In this document: positions 31,234-43,130 of the stretch, piece after piece
How positions within the stretch are numbered: the first letter of the stretch is position 1
Layout: every line of letters begins with the position of its first letter
Origin: Chara braunii
Taxonomy: Eukaryota > Streptophyta > Charophyceae > Charales > Characeae
Direction: 5' to 3'
Assembly: GCA_003427395.1 (NCBI GenBank)
Contig: BFEA01001032.1
Coordinates: 28,405 to 92,404 of the forward strand
DNA: 64,000 nt
Position numbers and translations under genes: made by a program
The notes under the pieces: model-generated
The model's database searches: none
Seen by the model: the letters and a program-made list of their open reading frames with translations, nothing else
Told to the model about the DNA's origin: nothing

Positions 31234-31610
31234 TCCCGCCTTTTCGCAAAAATCTAGAGTCCTCTCGGTCGTATCACGCAATAGTTAAACAAAATAAAGC
31301 GAGAGACATATTGGGGACAACACATAAATAATATCGCGGCCTTAAATGCGGCCATTCTTTTTAACTGCTTACAACTTAAATCGCACGACCTTATTTAAAA
31401 ATAAATATATAAATCTGTTTCATCGGCCGCTCGTCTCGACGGCCTTGTCAAAAACAGGATAAAACCAAAAACACCGCCTTTCCCGGATGCCGACATGAAT
31501 CCGTTTTTTAAATCTTAAAACCAATATTGGCCACTTGTTCATCAGTCATGTTTGGATAGACTTCCGACAAACGTCAACCTCATCAAGTCAAAAATTTCAC
31601 AAATGCCTTA
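31234..31610 (+). repeat. Dispersed repeat family R, copy 3
   Basis: Same orientation as copy 2. Shared blocks include the GCGAGAGACATA, GGGGACAACACATAAATA, ATTCTTTTTA and CAAGTCAAAAATTTCACAAA regions. Confidence 0.75.
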
Positions 31611-31651
31611 CTTCTATTGTCTTCCCCAGATATGACTGAATCCAACCAGAA

Positions 31652-32042
31652 AGATGATTTGTATACAAGTAGAATCAAGGTGCATCATGTTAGGGTGAAA
31701 GATGGTAGCTTTTTTGCATCACATGAAACTATCACTGAATTCATTGGCATGATACTTGTTTCATCACGTTGGGTGTAGCTAAGCAGGAGGTGCCCTGCCT
31801 GATATAGACGAGTACAAGGATGATAAGGGGTGGTGTATGCCTGTTATTCCAAATAGCTATGCTTCGAGTTGCTAAGTACAACTACTGTCTTTCCCCAATA
31901 TAATGAATCTAAAAAAAAAAATAGTTTGTATATATTCAGAATCAAGGTGCATTTGGTTCAGGACAAGACGGTAGCTTCATTCATATCACATGGAAGTATT
32001 AATGGATTCACTGCCTTGATACGCTTAGTCAAGTCGGGTGTA
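31652..32042. repeat. Direct repeat of about 126 bp, spaced 264 bp
   Basis: Copies at 31652-31779 and 31917-32042 share AGAATCAAGGTGCAT, GACGGTAGCTT and CGGGTGTAG blocks. Translations are alike in one frame (RIKVH...ASF), so they may be decayed coding sequence of an unknown element. Confidence 0.55.
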
Positions 32043-32567
32043 GGAAGACTTCACTCTATTATTATGTCTTACTAGAGATCATTTCTTAAGATCTTTATCG
32101 ATGGGAATTGGGAGTAGAATATGGCAGGCATCTTGGTCAACGACATCCTTCGCATTTGTGCATTAGCTAAAATGACTATACAACCTTAGCCGAAAGCTCT
32201 GCACCCTTTAGAACACCACTGCAAATAAATAATATAAACTTTAGGGGAAATATACCCTAAACTTATTGACAAAGCTTGCTCTTGTGAGCATAATTGTCAG
32301 TTTGCCCATGTAGTGCAATGTGCATGTACCTACATACATATGTGGAAAAAGAGCATGGCTAAAAAATATTTGTGTCGAACCATAGGACGCATCAATAGTT
32401 TGCCTAAGACTATGAGATCCTTTTGTGACCCCAACTAATATCCTAGTAAGGAAACAATTTGAAGTCTGATTAACTTTGTTCAAAAAGTGAAAAAGGTCCA
32501 ATAGGATCACACCCACATTATGAAAATCGCATGACAATTGCAGGAAGAAACATCATGTTTAAAAAGG

Positions 32568-33049
32568 TTTCCTTCCATAGAGCTAACGCAACACATACAG
32601 TGTCAACCAAGAGTCTCTATGGAACAACAAAAACATTATTTTGCGTAAAGCACCCTGGCCAACCGCTTCCCAAGAGTTCCAATCAAAATAAACAAACCAT
32701 GGGAATCACATCCCGTATACGAGTCCTTTAAATCTGCCCATGAAAAGTCCCAAAACACAACTCCTCTAAAGTCCATAGGAAACAATAATGCACAAGTCCA
32801 ACCGCACCAAGTACTCGTAATACATAAATGGAGCCGAGTGACAAGTCTTCATTCAGCACGAGAAACACTGCTGCTCAGAGCAGCCCAGGATCCCGAACCG
32901 TGTGCTCCGGGGCAATCAATAACCTGCGGGATCGCACCCACACATCAACGAAAAGAGATAAATAGAGAGATAGAGAGAGAGAGAGGTGCACTTGTCAGCA
33001 GTGGCACATGTGTGTGCATATGCACGTGCGTTAGTGCGTATGTGTGTGG

Positions 33050-33092
<43 letters not shown>

Positions 33093-33535
33093 TGAACGTG
33101 TGTGTGTGTCTGTGTATGTGGTGAGAAAAAATTTCCTTCCATAGGGCTGGCAGCCTGGCGCAACACACAGAGTGTCAAGCGATAGTCCCCATGGAACAGC
33201 AAAAGCACTATTCGGCATTAAGCAACGTGGTCAACCGCTCCCCAAGAGTTTCAACCAAAACCAACAAACCATGGGAATCACATCCCTGTAATAGTCCCTT
33301 GAGTTTGTCCATGAAGAGTCCCAAAACACAATTCCTCTCTACTCCATAGGAAACAAGATGGTACAAGGCCAGCCAGATTTAAGTCCAACGGCACCAAGTA
33401 TTCGTAATACATAAATGGCGCCGGGTGAGAAGTCTTAATTTAGCATGAAAAACACTGGTGCTCAAAGCAACTTGGCATCCCAATCCGTGTGTTCGAAGCA
33501 ATCAATAACATGTGGGATCCCACCCACACATCAAG
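32568..33535. repeat. Tandem duplication of about 390 bp around a (GT)n microsatellite
   Basis: Copy 1 is 32568-32950 and copy 2 is 33132-33535, period about 564 bp, 80-85% identical by eye. Between them lies GA- and GT-rich sequence (33044-33120). A third remnant (AATCACATCCCTGTAA) appears at 33627-33643 after another GA tract. Confidence 0.8.
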
Positions 33536-33712
33536 CATGAGCGCGCACGTGCGTGTGTGTGTGAGAGAGAGAAAGAGAGAGAGAAAAAGAGAGAGAGAGA
33601 GGTTTTGTCGAACTGCTAGGCCATGAAATCACATCCCTGTAAAAAAATAGAATAGAACCACCGTCCAGTTGACAAAGATGAGGCAACATACTCCCAGCTC
33701 CACATCCACACA

Positions 33713-33833
33713 TTGGGCGTCGCTCCACTAGTCTCTACATGCACAAAAAACAAACTATGGCAGTGTAACCTTTCGTGTTCTAGCGGAGGATTCAGTTTCA
33801 CTTTGCACACTTGGAAAGCTTTGGAGCGACGCC
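33713..33833. mobile_element. MITE with GGGCGTCGCTCC termini
   Basis: Terminal inverted repeat GGGCGTCGCTCCA against the complement of TGGAGCGACGCCC. The interior shares GTTCTAGCGGA and TTTGCACACTTGG with the elements at 42660-43009, so it belongs to one family. No clear target duplication. Confidence 0.6.
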
Positions 33834-34246
33834 CATTTGCTAAAAGCGAAGGAATCGAATCATTCACATCTAGTTCACATATTTTCTGGCGAGGCATTTA
33901 TTTTCGTGGTCGGACGAGATTTCCAACTAAGAATGATAAATTATACCCTGAGTAAGACAAGAAAAATGAAAAAAAAACAAATTGCACTGGCCCTACCCAT
34001 GCATTGAATTTGTTGCGCAACATTACAAAACAAACGAGATTGCAAAAAAACAAATACTGGCATGTTGCTTGCATAGGCCTGGATGGGGTCTGTATGTTAC
34101 AACAAGATTGTAAACACGAGCGAAACAATAGAGGCATCGAGTCCTTTTGGACATACGTTAAAATTGGAGTGATACAAAAAAGATTAGCACAGCCCTTGCG
34201 CAAGATGACGTGCATAAATCGGGAGATGGTCCACATATTAAAAAAA
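33834..34246. other. No gene identified
   Basis: Mixed sequence between the MITE and the tandem duplication that follows. Nothing recognisable. Confidence 0.4.
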
Positions 34247-34768
34247 TAAGGGCATTAATAATAGAAGTGTGGGCGAAGTGAAGGAAGCGACAAACGAAAG
34301 GAGGACGAAAGGGGAAGATTTACTTGGACAATCACATGCCCACAAAAGAAAGGAGGGAAGGGGAAGATGTATGTGGACAATCACACGCCCAAACGCACAT
34401 CTCGTCACCGACTCGTGCATTATCGTAGATGACATGAACAAAACAACACACAGATCATGAAGGCTGACCACAATAAAGGTATGTTCAGACTAGGACTACT
34501 GCGCACAATCTACTGGATTTCACCACAATTTTATTTAAAAAATAGGGACATAAATAATAGAAGTGTGGACGAAGTGAAGGAAGCGACAAAAAAAAGGAGG
34601 GAAGGGGAAGATATACTTGGACAATCACACGCCCAAACCTCACATCTGGTTGTCGGCTCGTGCATTATCATAGATGACATGAACAAAACAACACACAAAT
34701 CATAAAGGCTGACCACAATATAGGTATGATCAGACTACGGCTATTGCGCGCAATCTACTGGATTTCAC
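34247..34768. repeat. Tandem duplication of about 230-270 bp
   Basis: Units at 34247-34519 and 34543-34768 share GAAGTGAAGGAAGCGACAAA, ATCACACGCCCAAAC and AATCTACTGGATTTCAC. The first has an extra 55-bp internal repeat (AGGGGAAGAT...GGACAATCACA). Confidence 0.8.
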
Positions 34769-35034
34769 GAGATCCAATTACTTTCCAAGTTTGCAAATCC
34801 TCCCGCCGTGTTCGGGTGGGAGTGAAAACAGATGTGTACATAGCAGTTGTTCTGCGACCCGCAGCAAAAAATAACTTCTAACTATCCAAAGAAGGCAAAC
34901 ACGGTCCTTGTATCTAAAAAAACGATATTGTTTCTCTTTTTTATTTTTTGTGTACGGCTATCCGTAGATGGATGTCTATGGTCATCAAGGTCGTATAACA
35001 CATAGTACCAATCGGGCGAGCCGTTGAGAGTCAA

Positions 35035-35138
35035 CCGTGTTGTCTTGAATGGGAAACTGTTGAAGTGGTGTCATAATCGGGAGTGAACCGTGTTGTCTTG
35101 AATGGGAAGCTGTTGAAGTGGTGTCATAACCCCGAACG
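35035..35138. repeat. 52-bp tandem duplication
   Basis: CCGTGTTGTCTTGAATGGGA to GTGGTGTCATAA occurs twice in succession with one internal mismatch. Confidence 0.85.
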
Positions 35139-36640
35139 AAAAAAAAAAAAGCCTTTGGTGTCCCAGGTGCCACTGTCGTACTTGCAACGACTACTATCAC
35201 CAAAGGACGAACCTCTCCGCCGTGCATCTGTTGTATTGTGCACCATGGATACTCGCTACAACCAGCCCCACCTTGCAGTTAGCCCTTCCATGCCACTTGC
35301 AACAAGTTTTGTGGCGCCACCATATCCAAGCCCACGCTAGTCCATGGATGTAGGCTTGTGCCCTTTCGTCGTACCGGATGGTACAGCCAGCCGCAGAAGT
35401 TCGGTCCCTCGACCTTTGCTGTCTTTTCGCCCGCCATCAACTGTTCCAGCCCGTGCTTTCAGTTGAAGCTTTCGGAGGGGCTGCAAGTTTGCCACATGTG
35501 ACCCACGCCCATATACATGTATATAGCAAAAACGTTTATCTGTCGTTTGGTGCTCGCCATCACCATTTGAGCTCTTAAATGAGCTACGCATGCAAGACGT
35601 CCCTCGTTCGACCGAATCTCTATACGGCATATCCTCACGTGTAGGCAGGTGATGCGGGCGTAGTTTTCTCCCGTTAATGCCAGGATGGATTGTCACCATT
35701 GCCGAACATCGAGAACTTTCACACTTCTGTCTACGGATTCACCGCGCATCGATTATCTTTTGGCTCTTTGCTTGCCGAAAGTGACATGTTACCTCCTTAG
35801 CATGCTTTGCCAGCAGGTCGTGTGCAAACAACTCTTCAATCTTCGAACGCACATTGAGGAATCACACGTGGTGATCCCGTGTCGCCCCTTCACCAGCAAA
35901 TGGCAGATGATGAGGAAGGAAGTTTGTCAACCGCCGACATACAGACTGTGCAAGGGCCAGTTGTCGATCACAGAAGCTTGCATTCAAAAATGGAAAATGA
36001 TACCTTCATCCCTGTTTTGCCATCGTCACGTGCTTTCACATTCGCTCGACCACCGCCCCACTATGCAATGGATATTCCCTGTTAGGAGGACAGACCACTG
36101 CAATACATGGCCTCCACCTCCCACATGGACACATCAGTTCCACTTCCTTTAAAAAGTTTCCCACTCCTTTACATGATAAATATTTCGAAGGATAACTGGT
36201 CAATTATATATGAATTTGCTTTGACATTTTAATGAGGTATCAAAGGCATTGATGATTGATGAGTTTACCACCAGTGATTCCTTAGTTAAGGTTAGGAAGA
36301 GGCCGCGAAAGTTTAACCGAAGACAAGACTAAGAAGTTGAACATAATAGTTCGTATATCCTATTCTACAATTTTAGTAACATTGGCGAGGATAATGTCAA
36401 GATATGTACCGGAGGGCAGATTTGAGGGTTGTGAATATTATAGATGTTGAAAACATGCTGCTAACATTCTGTTGGGAAAAAATGAGACTTGAAGAATAGA
36501 ACAAAAACTTTACTTTTAGTACTCGTATCAACCCCTTTTCTATAATACATGCTCCTCCTCTGAAATGACTTCATCCCCCAAAAGATAATTTGAGAATGAC
36601 GGCGAACTTCATTTTAAAGGCAAAGAGGTCACATGACTCT
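35139..36640. other. No gene called
   Basis: A 155-codon plus-strand frame (35685-36152) is Cys/His-rich but shows no recognisable motif. It overlaps another open frame, so it is not called as a gene. The rest is unremarkable. Confidence 0.4.
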
Positions 36641-36649
36641 TCAGGCTAA

Positions 36650-37060
36650 ATGTTCTTAGCAGCAATTGTGTGAAACGTAAGAGGTTGGTTGGATAAAATG
36701 ACTAAGGTTGATGATCCTTTTGCGATTTCTAAGGTATGTTGTTGATAGGAAAGGTCGAGCAACACTATATATTTACATGCTCAAATTTATTAAGAATATA
36801 AAGTTCGATGTGGGAATCTATGTTCCCGCGAACCTAAAAGAAAATGTTGATTATTCAATGTGTCGAGGAGCTTCCAGGGATTTCGCTATGACGGTGCGTA
36901 GCGTGGCACATAATGTCCTTCACATACAATTTGGTTGGTAATGCATTTCCTATCTTGGGTTCTACACCATGTTCTTTATTCAAGAAGTATGGTTGATTTT
37001 GGACGACCATGACTCATTTATAAAGTGTGTGCGGTCTTCTTTCCACATTGCAAGACTGGG
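36650..37060 (+). pseudogene. Possible trace of a LINE endonuclease
   Basis: In one frame a stop followed by NVRGWLDKMTKVDD (36671 on) resembles the WNVRG start of LINE endonucleases, and VGIYVPANLKE (about 36810) resembles the SIYAP block. The LQE block is not in its expected place. Very weak. Confidence 0.2.
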
Positions 37061-38457
37061 CGTGGAATAGGCTGGGTCTTGGGACAATTGTTTTTGCACC
37101 CGTGTCTATGTTCGATTCCTCCCTTGCCTTTTGTGGCAAGAACGGTAGCGAAAACAATCTGCCGAGGAACGCCCTTTGCTCTCGAAAGAAGACTGCAAGG
37201 AACATCCTTTGCTCTTGAAAGAAGAGTTTTGTTGTTGGAATGAAATTTCCCACTGATGCACATCTTCGACACAAATGTTGTGATGAATGTTTTTTAATCA
37301 AGGCTATAATATACTTTGGGAAAAAAAAAGGGGAGTGTAGGAAAACCTATGTGTGCTCTGTCCCTTGAGAAATACAAAAAGATAAAAAACATGTGTGTGC
37401 TGTGCTCGATTGACAACTATCTTGTGTGAATGGGAAACGTATGATATCTTTGCATATTGTGCATCTCCCCTTCTTTCTGATGATTCACATTTCTGGTGTT
37501 TTTACTAATTTGGAAAACGAAGAACCAAATACTTTAAAAAAAAAAAAAAAAAAAAAACCATTAAAGAATTGTTCTTGCCAATTCCTAAATAAATCCTAAA
37601 TAACTTTCAATGGTCATTGTTGTTGCAAAAAGAGTTGAAAACCTTCATACCTTACATGAAACAATTGAAGAACAAGCATATAATAGCAAGCAAAAACGCA
37701 AAAAAAATGTACATATTGGGCAATGCATAACAAGAAACAATAGTAACTTGCTGAGAGTGAAAGACCACCCCTCATAGCAAAAGATAAAAAAGTGTGTGAC
37801 CTGCGACACACCGAACGGGCAACCCTCTCACCCCCCCCTTCCCCAATCCTCCTCCAATCATTGTATATTTTTAGAAGTCCGTAACGATAGAAAACTGCAC
37901 AGTAGTTGCACATCAATGTGGATGCGCACACTCCATTAGAATATATGACTTTAGCTCCGTGTGTCTATCTATCATTCCTTTCCCTAATAATGTGCCTTTC
38001 TCTCTCTCCATGCACACTCATTCATATGCATCTTGTAAATCTAACCATCCACCGCCAAAAGACATCATATATCGAAAACCTAAAGGACAACAAACAAAAC
38101 TTGCAAACAAAAGAAGAACACAATACGGGAGTTCGACGACGATGGCTACTCCTACGCAACACCTTCATTGTTTCGAAACACGAGGGCTACATAAAGGCAC
38201 CATGACGGAGCACACAAAATATACAACTTCTCCAGAATGACCGACTATGTCGCTTAAAGATAGGTAGACCGTCCACCCGGTACCAGCACCTACTTCCATT
38301 AAAGCAGAACTTAGAAGTAATAATGATCACAGTAATAATCGAAAACTCATATTGTCTAATCATGGAAAGGCCATACCAGGCGCTCTAATTAAAATAGGAA
38401 CAATCCAGTTTCCTAACCCACCTATAGGAGCAAGCATTACCAACTTCCGGAATGCAT
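37061..38457. other. No gene identified
   Basis: Contains poly-A runs (37321-37330, 37537-37557) and ordinary non-coding sequence. Confidence 0.4.
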
Positions 38458-39640
38458 TTACCGCATGTAGCCGATGGCGGTGACTTCTGTACATGGTCGT
38501 GCCTTTCGAGGGTACATCACCGCCCTGTTCGCCAAAATATCATCAAATTCATCCTCGGCAGGAGTGCTAGCCTCGTCGTCATTTTTTATGTTATCGTAGT
38601 CATTGTTGTCATCATTATTCTCATTGACCTCCTTGTTGTTATTGTTGTTGTTTCTGTTGTTGTTGTCGTCCCCCTGCCTCCCCACAAAATCTTTGACAAC
38701 AAGGATGGCTTCGTCAACGATTATGTTATGCAAAATACAGCACGCCAAACATTGATAACAAACGTTATCCATGTTGGCAATGTGCTTGCAACCGAAACAC
38801 TTCCACACGCCTTTCAATCGGCTGAAACACTGTTCTATCAGTTGTGCAATGCAAAGAACATGTTGTAAAACAATCTCTCCTTGGCCGTCCTCGCCAAACC
38901 TCCACACGGAATCATCAATCAAGGGAGAATAGGATATTCGGCATCCCCCATGATATACCGACCAATTAACGCGCCGTCCTCAAGTACATTACTCCTGAAG
39001 GGCTGTCGCCACGGCCTGCACACTTGTACAAATCGAATAGTCTGAGGACACTTGAATCATGAATAGAGCTAGGCGCACCCACTGCAACATCAAGAATTCG
39101 ACACTTCTCATCACAAACAACATGTGCAACCATATGGAGTACTCTACCTGCTCTTATCATAATACGCCTCTGCCTTGCCGCCACATGGCTTGTTGACATA
39201 GATATGAGTACAGTCGACGACTCCAAAACATATCGGGAACCCTTTCCTTCGAAATAATCGATCGTTGCTTGAAGCCGTGCACCCGTCGACCAGGTTATCT
39301 TGTGAGCATACTCCTGAACAAGTGCTTTTGCCACATCATCCATGCATCCCACCTCGCTGTGCAAACCCATGCCAAAGTCATGGCCACACTGGCGGTAATA
39401 GCCGCATGTGGCCGAACCATAAAGGGCAAAAGCAAACTTGAGGGATGCGGGCAATGCGTCTCTGAACGTTGTCTTCATCCTCTGAATTCTCGATCCTATT
39501 CGCTGAACAAACTACTCAAAGATGGGCCTTGTGAGGAATATATACTCCCAAAATTTCTTTTTGTGCCCAGGCGCGCACATGTTGAGCTCCTCTCATGTGC
39601 CACCCACCCGATCCCGTCTGCACCTCCGTACTTGTGGAAT
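38458..39640 (-). pseudogene. PIF/Harbinger DDE transposase, frameshifted
   Basis: All three catalytic positions can be read. The first Asp is in GVVDCTHIYVNKPCGG (Asp codon 39213-39215), present only after a frame change. The second is in GAPSSIHDSSVLRLFD (about 39040-39090). The Glu lies in LIEQCFSRLKGVWKCF, followed by CLACCILHNII (38458-38922). Upstream, FWEYIFLTRPIFE, a stop, then FVQRIGSRIQRM matches the usual start of these nucleases. At least two frame changes plus a TAG near 39510 inactivate it. An Asn/Asp-rich tail precedes the C-terminus. Autonomous Harbinger elements also carry a Myb-like partner gene; none is evident next to it, and no terminal repeats were found. Confidence 0.85.
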
Positions 39641-40760
39641 GTGAGGGATAACCAAATACCAGTGACGTTCTGCAAAATGATGATGTTCATCAGGACGTGA
39701 ATAAGCATCATGGTGGATATGACCACCACCTGCTCCCTCAACCTCGGCCACCAAGCAATGGCAGCCAGGATCCTGGCAAGATGGATTGGTGACATGGCCG
39801 TTACTCTGCTGTCGAGGGACGGAGGCAGAAAAGAGGACAACAAAATAAACTTTTGAATCCGATGAACTGCCGAACCATGCACTGCTATTCGTGTGACGCA
39901 GAATTGGCTACAAGTCTGCCTCGTGTACGATGTGAAAACAAGCACCAGGTGTCGGCCTTGCCACGGTCTCTTCACGAACGAGCAACAACTCCTGCTTGTC
40001 AGACTGCGAAGCTCCCACCTTCGCAAGGATACTCGACGAACACACACCCTTCCAACCCTCCTGAAGTCTGCCAAAAAAACCAGCTAAAACTGATAGTGGA
40101 GGAAATGTGCCTTCATTCCACTACCATAGTCGTCACTACGGTGATTACACGCCACGGCTGTGTGCGAGAAGGCGATGGAATGCCAATGGAGGCCTACACA
40201 TGTCTTCTCACGTTCACAACGCAGTGTCGTGTGACCAAGGCCAACCACAGGCCTCGAAAGTGGGATTTCCCCCATCACCAAGCAGGGCAACAAGGGGAAC
40301 TGCAGTATTGACACAAATCGCATTGCGCAAGACAAGACCGCTGTCCAGGGACTCTTCCGGTGTCCGCCTTCCGTCCACCTAGAACGGCCCTACATGCCCC
40401 GCCCACAAATACCCATCGCGACCTTCAAAAAAGTCCCGCCCTACCCGGCAAGTGGGATGCCATTTCGCATTTGCCATCCGAACGGACCGCAACTGAAGAC
40501 CACTGTTCTTTTTGGTTCTCCCCAAAAAGAATAGTAGGATCAAACCCTAAATATTGTGTGAGGCCTACTCCTCATCCTAAAAACATTTGTACACAGTGGG
40601 TATTCCACTTCGAAAAATAGTAAGAAAACTTCAAAAAAGTTGAAGACGCGCAAACCAATCGTACAAAATTTCAGAACTAAAAGATGGCAATTGGAAAGAA
40701 AGAAAAAATAAAGAAAAGGCAATTGGTTACATCATGCATATCTTACAAGAGAAGACAATT
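39641..40760. other. Flank of the Harbinger pseudogene
   Basis: A 192-codon minus frame (40074-39496) runs into the transposase and may be its 5' part or fortuitous. Beyond 40080 nothing is supported. Confidence 0.35.
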
Positions 40761-40761
40761 G

Positions 40762-40930
40762 GTAACATCATGATGTGGGGTGGCTTCACCACCCTCTGTC
40801 CCCACCCTCCCAAAACCCATGATGTCTTGTGCAGTGCTATAACAATGTGAGGTGTATTGTGTAAATATGAACTGATGTGGGTTGGCTTCCACCACCCCCT
40901 ATTCCCTCCCTCCCAAAATCCATGATGTAT
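40762..40930. repeat. Imperfect tandem duplication of about 100 bp
   Basis: A GATGTGGGNTGGCTTCCACC block and CCCTCCCAAAATCCATGATG occur twice, about 102 bp apart. Confidence 0.6.
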
Positions 40931-40942
40931 GTTACCATCCAA

Positions 40943-41398
40943 GGGGCTCGTTCGACACTCCTCGGGCGTGTAAAGTCCCCGAGGAATTGTTCGTTCCACC
41001 TATCCTCGGGGGTGCAGTTGGGAAAAAAAAAGTGAAAACACTCCGAAGGAAATTCCTTGGGCTCCGACGATTCCCCAGCCATTTCTTCCTTTTGCCCAAG
41101 GGACCTCGTGACGTCCCTTGGGCAAAAGGAATCCACGTTTCACGGAGAGGAGCGGGGACATGGGTAGAGAGACGTTACAACCGAGAATCTGCATCGTGGC
41201 GGCACCCTATTGGCTGAAGGCCTCAAGCACATTTGAATTTTTTTTTTTCTTCTTTTTTCTTTTTTGACATCGCTGGAAGGAAATGTCCTCGGGCGACGTC
41301 CCCGAGGACAGGTGGAACGAAGGGCCCAAATTTCCTTTTGAACCAAAAGGAATTTTTCCTTTTGCCCGAGGATTTCAATAGAGTGTCTAATGAGCCCC
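40943..41398. mobile_element. Foldback element with nested hairpins
   Basis: Ends GGGGCTCGTTCGACACTC and the complement of GAGTGTCTAATGAGCCCC form an 18-bp TIR with two mismatches. Inside, TTCGTTCCACCTNTCCTCGGGG is repeated in inverted orientation. A perfect 17-bp hairpin occurs at 41087-41103 with 41114-41130, and a 9-bp hairpin at 41331-41351. No target duplication recognised. Confidence 0.65.
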
Positions 41399-42114
41399 AT
41401 AGGCCCCAGGATTTTCGGGGTTGTTTGCGAGGAATTCCCGCCCTCTGATTCCATTGTTGTGATAAATTGCTCAATTCTTCCAAAACAAAAGGAGAAAAAG
41501 AAGGTAATCCAATTCAAAACAAAGTTAAAAAGCCGGAAACAATCGTAGAAAAACGAAATTCCATGGTCAACCATCCGCAGCGTAGGTACGAAGCCTGGAA
41601 CAACCCGTTCCAAATTCCAGCTTTTAGGGGGCGACTGTACATTAGTTAGGACTCGAGGTTTAGTTAAGAGTAATTTAAGAGTAGTGTAAATTATAATAGC
41701 GTAGGGTGTGTTAGGAGCCAGCCAAGAGCTGCGGAGTCTGTAGGCTTCACGCCTGTGAGCTGAGCTGGATGACGCTTCCAGTAAGTTGTTATCCGGGAGA
41801 GTATTGTTGAGGGGCCCGGGTCCGAGTCCCGCTACATGGTGTTTTTCATTTCTGACCATGGATCTGCGTATTCCCGCCACCGTCGGCGGTCAAGAATGAA
41901 GAACACACGCCAGTGGGACCTAGCCTCTATTTCGAACTATGGAATGAAAAAAAAAAAAACAAATTAAAAACATCCATGATAGGTTGGGCTCTGCACTGCC
42001 TGGAATTCCCAGGTAGTTCGCATGTACTTCCCGCCCACATACGTCCTGGGAATTCAAAATTCGGACGAGCCGTCTCTTTTCCGTCTTCACCGAACTGCTC
42101 CCGTGTCTCTACTA
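41399..42114. other. No gene; weak pol III-like boxes
   Basis: GGTCCGAGTCC at 41819-41829 fits a tRNA B box, and GAGCTGAGCTGG near 41757 loosely fits an A box. A complete cloverleaf could not be drawn, so at most a tRNA-derived SINE trace. Confidence 0.25.
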
Positions 42115-42219
42115 CAGTCTTCCCCCGAATATAACGTACGGTCATGATAGCTGAATTTAGACTGTAAGATAGACCAAATTGGGCTATAATGACCGTGCGT
42201 TGCATTCGGAGGAAGACTG
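42115..42219. mobile_element. MITE, same family as 261-785 (member 3, 105 bp)
   Basis: Perfect-looking small element. The TIRs are about 31 bp, starting CAGTCTTCCCCCGAATATAA, with five mismatches between ends. TA lies on both sides (42113-42114 and 42220-42221). CAGT-initial TIRs with TA duplication are typical of pogo/Tc1-type DNA transposons. Confidence 0.8.
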
Positions 42220-42239
42220 TAGTCTCCTTTCTCTGCCTA

Positions 42240-42540
42240 CACGTGACGTGCCACGTCATCATGATGCTCTACTGGTGATAACTCAATAGGGCCTCGCGCC
42301 ACTACACTACACTCTACAACCATGTGGATATTTTGTGGACCAGGTTCATCCGGACGAGTCCAACATTCTGAACGTATCACGTCCAGAAAAGGCGTCCAAA
42401 TGCATGTAGAGAGGCCCATACTCAGAAAATGGACGACTTCTTGCGATGAGGTGCCACCCACGTCATCATGATAGTGTACTGGGGATTGTTCATGCTCGTT
42501 CACAGAACGGATAGTTGCATCTGATGACGTTCCACGTCAT
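42240..42540. repeat. Dispersed CACGTCATCATGAT words
   Basis: CACGTCATCATGAT recurs at about 42251, 42462, 42532, 42551 and 42777, each near a CTGTACTGG-type block. This looks like a degenerate repeat field. Confidence 0.55.
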
Positions 42541-43009
42541 CATGGGTTGACACGTCATCATGATGCTGTACAGAAGTCCTCTGCCGCTACTCTTTTTTTT
42601 TTTTTTTTTTCCCTCGTCCTTTTCGCAGTTCACCCGTCAGCATTCACCACGACCTCATAAGGCTTCGCTCCACCGATTACCACACATGCAGAAAAGACAA
42701 AAAAATGGCGGTGTATCTTCCTATGTTCTCACGGAAGATTCGTTCTCATTTTGCACACTTGGTGAGTAGTGGAGCCACGTCATCATGGGTAGCCACGTCA
42801 GCATGATCCTGTACGGAAGACCTCTGCCGCATCTCTTTTTATTTTCCTCTTCTTTTTCCCAGTTCACCTGTCAGAACTAAGGCCTCGCTCCACTACTTGC
42901 GACATGCAGAAAAGACAAAAAAAATATAGCCGTGTATCTTTCCATGTTCTAGCGGAAGAATCATTCTCCTTTTGCACATTTGGTGAGTAGTGGAGCGAGG
43001 CCCATAAAC
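42533..43009. repeat. Tandem duplication of about 236 bp, each copy containing a MITE
   Basis: Units start at 42533 and 42769 (CCACGTCATCATGGGT). Each includes the element bounded by GGCCTCGCTCCACTACT and AGTAGTGGAGCGAGGCC; it is clean at 42883-43009 and decayed at 42660-42768. The MITE was therefore present before the duplication. Confidence 0.75.
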
Positions 43010-43063
43010 AGCAGGCTCGTGTGAGCGAAATCCATTTCGACCTTTTGTAATGAAATGTTGAAT

Positions 43064-43066
<3 letters not shown>

Positions 43067-43106
<40 letters not shown>
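43067..43106. repeat. Poly-A tract
   Basis: About 37-39 uninterrupted A. Similar A runs occur at 43380, 44120, 44352 and 44493. Confidence 0.9.
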
Positions 43107-43109
<3 letters not shown>

Positions 43110-43130
43110 ATTTCGACGAGCGGGGAACCA

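Noticed and set aside
32241-32537. 98-codon minus frame as a Ty1/copia connection region
   Set aside because: Only vague resemblance (RILVG); no catalytic or structural block could be matched.
38452-38868. Plus-strand hydrophobic Val/Ile-rich ORF resembling a membrane protein
   Set aside because: Antisense of the Asn/Asp-rich part of the Harbinger transposase.
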